Origin: UBA961 sp014191195
GTDB lineage: Bacteria > Bacteroidota > Ignavibacteria > Kapaibacteriales > UBA961
Reading direction: 5' to 3'
NCBI GenBank assembly: GCA_964204605.1
Contig: OZ123195.1
Span: 1,550,001-1,614,000, forward strand
Length of the DNA: 64,000 nucleotides
A program made the position numbers and the translations under genes. Positions 45,559-55,200 of the stretch are shown here, one piece after another; position 1 is the first letter of the stretch; each line of letters opens with the position of its first letter. Below the pieces are notes generated by a model that worked only from the letters and a program-made list of their open reading frames with translations, did no database searches and had not been told where the DNA came from.

Positions 45559-45789
45559 TCAATTTTGATTTTCAATGTGTTTATTTCGATTTTGAGGATG
45601 TTTAATGCTTATTCGGCTGTGTACACGCTTTCGCCACATCGTGAAACTACTTTTTTTCATCTCTCTTCGCATTAATGCAATCACATCAGCTTCGGAATAA
45701 CCATATTGAATCTTTATTGCTTCAAAAGGAGTTCTGTCTTCCCATGCCATTTCTATAATTCTGCTTATATCTTCTGGTGCTAGCATCAT
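45559..45789 (-). CDS. TIGR03643-family protein
   Basis: The 76-residue soluble protein matches the TIGR03643 family: EDISRIIEMAWEDRTPFEAI, then YGYSEADVIALMRREMKKSS and FTMWRKRVHSRISIKH. The family looks like a small helix-turn-helix and is often found near photolyase/cryptochrome genes in Bacteroidota and related groups; here the photolyase is 36 kb away. A biochemical role has not been established. Confidence 0.85.
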   Translation of the reverse strand: MMLAPEDISRIIEMAWEDRTPFEAIKIQYGYSEADVIALMRREMKKSSFTMWRKRVHSRISIKHPQNRNKHIENQN

Positions 45790-45950
45790 ACTTTCTATTA
45801 GAATAAAAGAAGTTGTAGTAATTTTATAACACCAACATATTCAGTTTAGTTCAAGTTGAATTCAAGAAACTCTATAAAAAAGACAAAATGAAGATCAGAA
45901 AGATATTGAATCTTATAAGCTATGTATATTTCAATATGTTGTAAATACTC

Positions 45951-46022
45951 TTGTCGGGGTGTGGGTATTTCTCACCCCGCCCTATGGGCTCCCCTCGCTG
46001 AGGGGAATAAGAGAATGATAAC
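45951..46022 (-). repeat. GC-rich triple-hairpin repeat, copy 2
   Basis: The reverse complement of this unit matches copy 1 at 37947-38019 over about 72 bases. The three hairpins are kept: GGGGTG/CACCCC, GCCC/GGGC with loop ATA instead of GCA, and CCCCTC/GAGGGG in place of CCCTCG/CGAGGG. The substitutions fall mainly in loops or on both sides of a stem. It ends about 20 bases from the capA stop. Confidence 0.8.
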
Positions 46023-46042
46023 CATTGCAGAGTTTTGTATTT

Positions 46043-47146
46043 TTATTTAGGATGATGAAAAGAAAAATCTCCACTATCGTTAAATATCAACTGTACTTCT
46101 GGTATATCTTCTTTTGTTAATTTTTGTAGTTCTTTGATTACAGAGCCCGAAGAATCATACACTGGGCCTCCCCTACCAAATTGTTTTGTAGGAATTACTT
46201 TCCCACTTAAGAACTCCCCTTTTTTAGAAACATTTAGTGAAAGTATTGGAGCCATTCCAGAAATTCCATTGATATTGAACTTATCATAAGTACAAAAATT
46301 ACCCATTGAATAAGCGATAAATCTTCCTTTATAATAATCGACAGCTCTGGTAATATGTGGGCCATGCCCAAGAACTATATCAGCGCCAGCATCAATGGCC
46401 TTATGTGCAAACTCATAAACATCGCCTCTGTCTTGTCCTAAGAATTGCTCATGAGTCCGTGTTATATGTGTATGGCTTTGGCCTTCTGCCCCACCATGGA
46501 ATGATACAATAACTATATCGCAAAATGTATTCAGTTTTTTAACTACTTGTTCTAACTCTTTGTAATCGTTTATATTTAAACAGCCTTTATTTGGCGCAAA
46601 TGCAGTCAGACCTACAAGAACTCCTTTGATTTTAAGGGTATCCCATGGACAATTCGTTTGGCCTGCATATCTAATATTATATTGTTTTAATATAGCAGCT
46701 GTATGAACTCTTCCTTGTTCGCCAAGATCGCCAACATGATTATTTGCTATTGAAAACATAGAAAAACCAGCATCTTTTAACTCTTTTACAAAGTATGAGG
46801 GTTGTCTAAATACATAACAAGAAGTAGGATCTCCACAAGCTTTTGGCGAACCTCCACTATCTAATACAGGACCCTCTAAATTTCCAAAAACTATATCGCC
46901 AGCTTGTAAATATTGCTGAATTGGCTGTAATAAGAATGCATCCTTAGGTGGCAATGTACTATTATCTGGATAATTTGTTCCCATCATAATATCACCAACA
47001 GCTATAATATTAATACTATCTGCCATAAATTCAGAAACAATTGACGCTTTCTTTTTGGGGGTAGATTCCCCTTTTGTATTTGACTGTGGACTACAATGCA
47101 CAGAAGTTATAAGCACAATCAGAAAAAGAAGCTTTTGATTATTCAT
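46043..47146 (-). CDS. CapA-family (PGA_cap) lipoprotein
   Basis: The 367-residue protein has a signal peptide ending in a lipobox (SVHC near residue 19). The metallophosphoesterase-like CapA fold shows IIAVGDIMMGTNYP, IVFGNLEGPVLDSGG, FSIANNHVGDLGEQG, VIVSFHGGAEGQ and DIVLGHGPHITRAVDYYKGRFIAYSMGNF. CapA was described in poly-gamma-glutamate export, but many members are general phosphoesterases; no pgs/cap operon is here. It is downstream of the channel remnant with 80 bases between. Confidence 0.85.
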   Translation of the reverse strand: MNNQKLLFLIVLITSVHCSPQSNTKGESTPKKKASIVSEFMADSINIIAVGDIMMGTNYPDNSTLPPKDAFLLQPIQQYLQAGDIVFGNLEGPVLDSGGSPKACGDPTSCYVFRQPSYFVKELKDAGFSMFSIANNHVGDLGEQGRVHTAAILKQYNIRYAGQTNCPWDTLKIKGVLVGLTAFAPNKGCLNINDYKELEQVVKKLNTFCDIVIVSFHGGAEGQSHTHITRTHEQFLGQDRGDVYEFAHKAIDAGADIVLGHGPHITRAVDYYKGRFIAYSMGNFCTYDKFNINGISGMAPILSLNVSKKGEFLSGKVIPTKQFGRGGPVYDSSGSVIKELQKLTKEDIPEVQLIFNDSGDFSFHHPK

Positions 47147-47225
47147 TGTAAAAGCATACCCTATATGTTATTAACACTTCAATATTTATATATACATCAA
47201 TGAATTACTATTCTATTTTTTACAA

Positions 47226-47630
47226 CTAAGTAAGATGTCTACGCTTTAATTCTTCCATTATCTCATTCATATTTTTTTCTAATTCTAATCTATGATATTC
47301 TAATTTTAATAATAAAGTATAATCAGAATCTTTTTTCATTGCTTCTTCATTTTCCTCTTGATCATGTCTTTTTCTGGTATCATCCATTTCTGAAATAATA
47401 ACACCAACAAATAAATTCAGAATGATCAAAGCGCCAATTAGAACAAAGCTACAGAAATATAATGGAGCAAGAAATGTATGAGGATGTGGGCAATTGAACA
47501 TTTTAGCTTTCATTAAATCAGACCAACCATCACCTGTCATCATCTGAAATAAAGTCAAAAAAGCACTGGGCAAACTACCGAAATGTTGAGGATCATTCTC
47601 TCCAAATAAAAAATATCCAATTATTTTCAT
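47226..47630 (-). pseudogene. Pore-only remnant of a voltage-gated-type cation channel
   Basis: The 134-residue frame begins at the end of helix S5 (YFLFGENDPQHFGSLPSAF) and contains the pore helix and filter TLFQMMTGDGWSDLM, helix S6 (LIGALIILNLFVGVIISEMDD) and a coiled-coil tail (LEYHRLELEKNMNEIMEELK). The four-helix voltage sensor and most of S5 expected in this family (about 250-300 residues) are missing. An in-frame stop lies just upstream, and the T9SS gene ends 55 bases before the ATG, so the missing part is not nearby. It is most likely a truncated gene; translation of a short pore protein is possible but unproven. Confidence 0.65.
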
Positions 47631-47685
47631 GATTGCGAATGTTTACAAGTAACTCATTAAACATACTCTCGAATGCTCCAAACAA

Positions 47686-50600
47686 CTATTTATAAATAAT
47701 AAAATTTTGTTGTACATATATATTTTTTTGTTGCACCCTTAATTGATATAAACCAGATTCTAAGCCCTGAGTAGAAATAGAATACTCTGTGCTTTGAGGA
47801 TATGAAGGAATAAAGTCTTGTATTGACCATCTAATTCTTCCCATCATATCAGTAATCTGTAATAAAGATGGATCATTTAAATATTGTGGTAAAGATATAT
47901 GAATATTTTCTGGTGCATTAACTGGATTTGGATATAATAGCACAACATATTCTTGATTATCAGACTGTATACTAGATGGAATTTCGATAATTACCAAAAA
48001 TGATGTGTCTATTTTGCAACCATTACTATCAGTTTCAGTTACTTTAAGCAAAGCAGAACCAATATCAGAAAAGTTTACCAATATTAGTGAACCGTTTACA
48101 GAAGTTGTGATTGTGCCATTTCCAGAAATTTCCCATATATATGTTGACCCAATATGATTAGCAACTTGATAAGGAATTGCATTTTCATTTGGCTTTACTG
48201 ACGATATGCCACTTATGATTGGAGCAGGTAAAGTGACATTTTTTACGGCAGTTTCGGGAGATAAACCAATGCAATCACCAGATTTTACAAAAACTGAATA
48301 TTTGCCAGGTATATTGGTAGAATACGATTGCAGATTTGCACCTTGTATGTCTTGTCCATTTCTTTTCCATTGATATATACAATTTGGTAAACCAGCATCT
48401 AATATAATATCATTACCATTACAAATGGAATAAGGACCTGATTTAGAAATGATAGCAGGTTTTAATGCATTGCCAATTTCAATAAGCTTTATTGTGTCTT
48501 TAGAACATCCATTCACATTGGTCTCTGTCACTTTTAATGACACTAAACCCACACCACTAAAATTCAATAATGCTTCATTGCTATTCTCTAATATAATGAT
48601 TGCATTACCACTTATAACTTTCCATGAATATATAGATCCACTTGCAAATGTTGTTGAATATACTACGGATTTTTGATTAGCACATACAGATGTGCTTCCT
48701 GTAATGCTTGGAATTGGTAATGGGTTTATCATCACAGTAAGAATCGTATCTTTATAGCATCCTGTTATTGGATCTGTTTCTCTTACCCTAATGGTTTCAG
48801 TACCCGAATTATTCCATGTGACTTTTATAAGATTTGAATAAGCGCTTCCGTCAATTTTTCCTTTTATTGGATTTTCCCATTGATAGATATGTCCAGGAAT
48901 TAATGTAAGACTATATTCTACATTTGATTCATTAATACAAGTATTCTTTTTTCCCTGAATATACGGATTGGGTTTTGCATTAATTGTGACAATGAAGATT
49001 GTATCCTTAACACATGATGTTACATTGTTTGTCTGTTTAAGCTTTAATGTATCTATTCCAGCTTGATTCCAATTCACTAATATTGAATCTGCATTCAATT
49101 CATTAATTATAGTGCCTTTACTTGGTTTTTGCCACACATATGAGAATCCATCAAGCTTTTGAACAGAATATTTAAGGCAAATTTCACCATTACAAACTAA
49201 TGATTTACCACTTATTATTGGATTTGGTAATGGCCTTATATTAACGATCAGTATTGTATCTTTAAAGCAACTTGTAGAGGTATTTGTTTGTCTACATTGT
49301 ACAGTATCAAAGCCAGCTTGATTCCATTGTACAAGAATTGAATTGCCTGTTGATGTTCCAGTAATATTGCCTTTAGATAGGGCTTTCCACTGATAGATAT
49401 GTCCATTTTGAACAGGTATACTATAAAGTGAATTTTTTGTGCCTGCACACACAATACTATTTCCGCTAATAACCGGCATTGGAAGAGCCTGTATTGTTAT
49501 TATGATACTCGTATCTTTAAAACAACCTGTTTCTATAATTGTTTGTCTTACAGATATTGTATCAATTCCTATTTGATTCCATGAAACATTAATTGTATGA
49601 GTATTTAAAGGTCCATTAATCGTCCCCTTTTTTATGGTACTCCATATATATGATGTTCCTATAACAGTATCTATTGAATAAATGCTATTTGTTTGCCCAA
49701 TACATACAGAAGACATACCATTAATTTTAGGATTTGGGACTCCATAAATAGATAGATTAATTCCATTATCAAATCCAAATATCGAAGGTGTACTAGCAAT
49801 TACTCGTATTCTATAGTATTGTCCTAAAGCAATAGAACTCGGAATAGTGCAATTAATCGTACCAGCGTCGATTGCACTTCTACTACCTATCATTATTGGA
49901 TTTTGGAAAGATCCTATTGAATCTGATAACTCTGCAGTAAATATATTCCCAGTTATAAATGCCCCTGTAATTGAATATGGTAAAGCAAATACTTCACCTT
50001 TACAAAATATATTTTTTGATGTATTGCATGATACTCCAGGAGGATCATCATCGGTAAATTTCGATAAAAATCCATCCATCAATACACCACCATATACCGA
50101 TTGATGAGCATTATTACTTGCTATTGCATTTGTAGATGATGTTCTTCCACATATATATACATTTCCGCTAATATCACTGCTACAACCATAAGCAATATCA
50201 AAATCATTGCCTCCGAAATAAGTACCCCAACTTCTTGTTCCGCCCGAAGCAAATCTTGCTAAAAACGCATCATAACTACCACCTAATTGTTGCTGATGTG
50301 CAGTTGATGATGCTATTGCATCACCAGATCCAGTTTGGCCAACAATATAAATATTTCCACTTGCATCAGAACAAGCATTTAATCCTAAATCATAATCATT
50401 ACTTCCATAATACGAAGCCCATAATCTTGTGCCTGTTGTCGTAAACTTGGCAATATATACGTCTATTGCACCACCAAATGTAGTTTGATAAGCATTTGAA
50501 GTAGATATCCCACTTGAAGATTCTGTTTGGCCACTTAATATCACATTTCCACTTGGATCTGTAACTGAACTAAAGCCTTCATCATTCTCTAATCCACCAT

Positions 50601-52206
50601 AATATGTAGACCAAGTTCTGCTTCCTGTAGAACTAAACTTTGCTAAAAATGCATCAGTATTACCTGCTAATGTATTTTGATAAGAGCCCGAGGTAGACAT
50701 CGAATTATCTGAAGAAGTAGTGCCTGAAACAAATATATTATTTGCAGCATCTGTTGAAATTCCATAGCCTATATCATTGCCAGATCCACCATAATATGTA
50801 GACCAGGTTCTGTTTCCTGTTGAACTAAATTTTGCTAAAAATGCATCATCTCCACCACCTAACTGTGTTTGAAATGACCCCGATGAAGCTATACTAGTTG
50901 TGGAATTAGTTTTTCCAGTAATAAGAATATTGTTGTTAGCATCACTTATTATCCCATAGCCCGACTCAATATCAATATCACCAAAATATGTGGCCCAAGT
51001 TCTTGTTCCAGTGGGACTAAATTTTGCAATAAATGCATCTGTATATCCACCAAAAACAGTTTGAAATGCACCACTACTTGCTATTACATCATTAGAATTT
51101 GTTTCTCCACATATAATAATATTTCCTGCATTATCGATACAAGAATTATAACCATAATCATTTCCAGAACCTCCATAATATGTTGACCATAAACGAGTTC
51201 CAGCAGAAGTAAACTTGGAAATATATGCATCATAATTAGCATTTAATATTGCCTGATAAGAACCACTTGTAGCTATCGAAGCAATTGATTCTGTATACCC
51301 TATAACATATACATTGCCACTTGCATCTGTTGACACACTTCTAGAATAATCATTTTCAGATCCACCATAATATGTTCCCCATAAACGGGTTGGTGGGTCA
51401 ATAGTAAGCTGTTTTGAATGATCATATGCTCCAATGTTAAATCTAACTATAGAGTCTGAATGCAATTCAAATGCAGAGAATACTTCACTATCTTGATAAG
51501 AATAAGGCTTTTGTTGTTCAATTAATCCTAAAGGCGTTTCGATTGCTAAAGTACCATGATTATCTATGTAAAGCTTGTCAGCTCCAGAAATTTTCATTGC
51601 TATGTTTTCTGGATTTCCCCCAGGATGAACAATAAAATCATATTGTACTTTCTGTTTTTTACCTTCATATACTATAAAGTCAATATGTGGATATAGATCT
51701 TTAATAATTACTTTTTTACACGATTCTACTTCTGATACTCCATTTGGTATATGAGAATAATAATAATTCGTATAAGATGATAATGGTTCTATTCCACTAA
51801 TTTTAGATGATTGCAAACTTTTCTGAAAAGAAATATCAATTCTATATGATTCTATCACAGATGGAGAATGTATATCATATTTATGCAGACTTTTTGATTG
51901 AAAAGGAATATTTTTTTTAGAATCTCTATGATACACTGCAAATGAAATCCCATTTTTTCTGATATATACAGCACCACCCGAAACTTGAGCTGTATACAAT
52001 ATTTCATCATTGCTTTTATGATTCTGATCAATGATTTGTCCATTATTGGCTATAAAAACCAATTCATTATCTACCGTATGAGTAAATCGTGAAATTGAAT
52101 TTTCTTGTGCAATACAATCTTTAGGATAGGCCAGGATTATACTTAATAAACTAGATATGATGAGGTAATATCTAGTTATACAATGTCTATATAAAAATGA
52201 ATTCAT
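47686..52206 (-). CDS. Giant secreted SBBP-repeat/PKD-like protein with T9SS sorting domain (paralogue A)
   Basis: The 1506-residue protein starts with a signal peptide, then a DUF7948-type N-terminal region (FIANNGQIIDQNHKSNDEIL, GGAVYIRKNGISFAVYHRDS). Seven SBBP repeats follow (units of the WSTYYGGSGNDYGYNSCIDN and AFIAKFSPTGTR type), forming a propeller-like region to about residue 715. Then comes an Ig-like domain, six PKD-like units (P.I.G...VC ... Y.W ... G.DT ... C.KDT) with one Ig unit, and a C-terminal type IX sorting domain (LLYPNPVNAPENIHI, ending GLYQLRVQQKNIYVQQNFII). It should be exported and surface-attached or released. Paralogue B lies 37 bases upstream. Confidence 0.85.
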   Translation of the reverse strand: MNSFLYRHCITRYYLIISSLLSIILAYPKDCIAQENSISRFTHTVDNELVFIANNGQIIDQNHKSNDEILYTAQVSGGAVYIRKNGISFAVYHRDSKKNIPFQSKSLHKYDIHSPSVIESYRIDISFQKSLQSSKISGIEPLSSYTNYYYSHIPNGVSEVESCKKVIIKDLYPHIDFIVYEGKKQKVQYDFIVHPGGNPENIAMKISGADKLYIDNHGTLAIETPLGLIEQQKPYSYQDSEVFSAFELHSDSIVRFNIGAYDHSKQLTIDPPTRLWGTYYGGSENDYSRSVSTDASGNVYVIGYTESIASIATSGSYQAILNANYDAYISKFTSAGTRLWSTYYGGSGNDYGYNSCIDNAGNIIICGETNSNDVIASSGAFQTVFGGYTDAFIAKFSPTGTRTWATYFGDIDIESGYGIISDANNNILITGKTNSTTSIASSGSFQTQLGGGDDAFLAKFSSTGNRTWSTYYGGSGNDIGYGISTDAANNIFVSGTTSSDNSMSTSGSYQNTLAGNTDAFLAKFSSTGSRTWSTYYGGLENDEGFSSVTDPSGNVILSGQTESSSGISTSNAYQTTFGGAIDVYIAKFTTTGTRLWASYYGSNDYDLGLNACSDASGNIYIVGQTGSGDAIASSTAHQQQLGGSYDAFLARFASGGTRSWGTYFGGNDFDIAYGCSSDISGNVYICGRTSSTNAIASNNAHQSVYGGVLMDGFLSKFTDDDPPGVSCNTSKNIFCKGEVFALPYSITGAFITGNIFTAELSDSIGSFQNPIMIGSRSAIDAGTINCTIPSSIALGQYYRIRVIASTPSIFGFDNGINLSIYGVPNPKINGMSSVCIGQTNSIYSIDTVIGTSYIWSTIKKGTINGPLNTHTINVSWNQIGIDTISVRQTIIETGCFKDTSIIITIQALPMPVISGNSIVCAGTKNSLYSIPVQNGHIYQWKALSKGNITGTSTGNSILVQWNQAGFDTVQCRQTNTSTSCFKDTILIVNIRPLPNPIISGKSLVCNGEICLKYSVQKLDGFSYVWQKPSKGTIINELNADSILVNWNQAGIDTLKLKQTNNVTSCVKDTIFIVTINAKPNPYIQGKKNTCINESNVEYSLTLIPGHIYQWENPIKGKIDGSAYSNLIKVTWNNSGTETIRVRETDPITGCYKDTILTVMINPLPIPSITGSTSVCANQKSVVYSTTFASGSIYSWKVISGNAIIILENSNEALLNFSGVGLVSLKVTETNVNGCSKDTIKLIEIGNALKPAIISKSGPYSICNGNDIILDAGLPNCIYQWKRNGQDIQGANLQSYSTNIPGKYSVFVKSGDCIGLSPETAVKNVTLPAPIISGISSVKPNENAIPYQVANHIGSTYIWEISGNGTITTSVNGSLILVNFSDIGSALLKVTETDSNGCKIDTSFLVIIEIPSSIQSDNQEYVVLLYPNPVNAPENIHISLPQYLNDPSLLQITDMMGRIRWSIQDFIPSYPQSTEYSISTQGLESGLYQLRVQQKNIYVQQNFIIYK

Positions 52207-52243
52207 TGATTATTCTATTTGCTCTTACTAAAGAATTTCTTAT

Positions 52244-55200
52244 TTAATGAATTATGAACTTTTGAGATACTGTTTGAGTATTCGTTCTTAATCGTATAAT
52301 ATACATGCCAGAAGAAATTTTTGAAAGTGGAATCGCTATGTGTTGAATCGATTCATCCTTGGATTGCATCGATTGCATCGAATAATGAACAATTCCCAGC
52401 ATATCAACTAATTCTATTATTGGTGAACTCATAAGTGGAAATTCAAATACAACATTCAAAATCTGTGAGTTATCAGAAGGATTCGGCTGAATACTGAGAA
52501 TAGAAATTTGCTCACTTTTTAACTCATTGATGCCTTGAGGATTTGCTATTGAAATCGTCATAAATGTATCTTTTTTACATCCTGCTGCTGAAATTTCAAT
52601 GACTGTTAATTGCAATGTACCTGGATTTGTACTAGAAATAGAAACGGTAGATTCATCTGTTTTTCCATTAATAATTCCATTACCGCTAATCAACCAAGAA
52701 TATGTTGAACCCTGATTTGATTGCACTACATATTGAATATCTGATTCTCCGGCTTTAATCTCTTTTGGACCAATTATTATTGGCATAGGCAATGGTAATT
52801 CGATCAACTCTTTTTCTTGAGATAATGCTTGGCAATCACTTGTTTTAACTAGTACACTATATGTACCTGGCATTTTTGCTGTATATGATTTACCTACAGC
52901 ATCAATGATATCATTTCCGTTTAATTTCCATTGATACCCTGCTGCAACAAGTGAACACATTAATTGTATGCTATCACCTTTACAGAATTGATTCTTTCCA
53001 TTAGCAACCGTAAACTCTGGATTTATGGAGTTTTTTACAGTTATTGTCATTGATGTATCCTTGATACATCCAGCAAGTGTTCTTTCGGTTAATCGTAATA
53101 ATACATTTCCGATACCACCAAATGTGATTTTTGTTATTGCTTCATTATCACTGCTTAGACTGGCTTTTCCACTTTCTATACTCCAGGTATATAATGAAGT
53201 ACTTGAAGAAGCTGAGTATTCAACTGGTTTATCAAATCCACAAATTGTGTTTGGACCCTTTATTATCGGTATTGGTAATGAACTAATATTTACTATTAAA
53301 GAAGTATCTTTCGTACATCCCGTCGATACATTTGTTTTCTTTAATGTTAATGTATCAGTGCCAATTGCCTTCCATTCATACACAGCATTTATTTGTGCTG
53401 CAGGACCACTTAACACGCCTTTTCCTTTAGTAGACCACTCATATGTAAAACCAGGTTCATTAGGTGTAGATTTATATGTTAATAATTGTCCGATACACAC
53501 ATTTCCATTTCCTTGAATTATTGGGACAGGATTTGCATTGATAGTAATAATGATCGTAGTGTCTTTATAGCAACCTAATGGATTCTTTGTAACCCTTAAT
53601 TTTAATGTATCTGTTCCTACAGAATTCCACTTAATTATTACTTCATTATTATTTGCATTTCCTATAATTTTTCCTTTTGAAGGCTCTGTCCAGGAATAAA
53701 GACAATCCTTAATCACTGGAATAGAATATGTCTGATTTGTTTGGCATGTAGAACTTTGACCAATAATAATAGATATTGGAACAGCTACTAAATTTAAATC
53801 AACCGCATTATCTGGGCTTGCAATAAATGGACTATTACTTAATATTCTAATGCGATACCCGGATCCAGATAAATTTGAAGGAAAAGTACAAACGATTGAT
53901 CCAGAGGTATTTGCTGTTTTTGTTCCAATAATTGTTGGATTTAAAAAAGATCCATTTATAGAAGATAATTGAACTGTAAATACATTATTGTCTGCAAATT
54001 GTCCGCTTATTGTATAAGTAACAGTTAATGTACTTCCAGCACAAAGTTCTGTTTGAGGAGTAGTACAAGATATTGAAGGATCTATTGCCATAAATCTAAC
54101 AAGAAAGGCTTCTTGCGAACCATTACTGGTTGCTTGATATGATCCATTTGTAGTTATATCTGAATTTGAATTAGAAGTTCCGCATACATATAATTCATTA
54201 GATGCATCGAATGCTACTCTATTACAATTATCTGTTTTAATTCCGCCATAATAGGAGCCCCAAATCCTGCTTCCACTAGCATTAAATTTTGCCATAAATC
54301 CATCATCTTCACCACTTAAAGACTGTTGAGATCCATCAATAGATGCTATTGCAGATATTGAATTTGTTGTCCCAGTTATAACAATATTTCCATAAGAATC
54401 AGTTGCTAATCCAGTACATAGTTCATTATTTGAACCTCCATAATACGTTCCCCATGCTCTATTACCATTGGCATCAAATTTTACCAAATATCCATCAAAA
54501 GAGCCTTGCAAACCTTGTTGATATGATCCAGATGAAGATATGCTATTATATGAGTTAGTATGCCCTGTTATTAATATACTACCTTGGGCGTCTAGATGAA
54601 TTGCAGAGCCATAATCATCTGAAGTTCCACCATAATAAGTTGCCCAATCTCTTGTTCCTGATGCATCAAACTTTGCTATATAAGAATCTGATCCACCCAA
54701 ATTATTAGGTTGATACGATCCAGCTGTTGCAATTCCATTAGCTGAAATTGCATCTCCTCTTAATAATATTTTTCCACTTGCATCTATAGCAATTCCTGTT
54801 GATTTATCATCTGAAGTTCCACCATAATAGGTACACCACGTTAATTGTCCAGCAGAAGCAAATTTTGCTAAAAATCCATCATATCCACCACCTAAATTGC
54901 TTTGAAGTGCGCCTGCTGTTGCTATTCCATTAGCAGAATTTGTTAATCCTGCTATAGCAATATTCCCAGATGCATCTGTTTTGATTGTTAAGCCTTTATC
55001 CTCTCCAGAACCACCTAAATAAGTGCCCCAAGTTCTAGTACCATTATTTGTAAATTTCACTAAGAATGCATCATTATTACCTCCTAATACAGTTTGAGGT
55101 GCACCTGCTGTTGCTATAGATGCTGCTGAATTCGTTGTTCCACATATGTATACATTTAATGCATTATCAATGGCAATTGCATGTGCAATTTCGTCTCCAG

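Noticed and set aside
53025..53516. A 163-codon plus-strand frame inside the T9SS paralogue B
   Set aside because: It lies fully opposite a well-supported domain-bearing gene; the length follows from the biased composition of the repeats.
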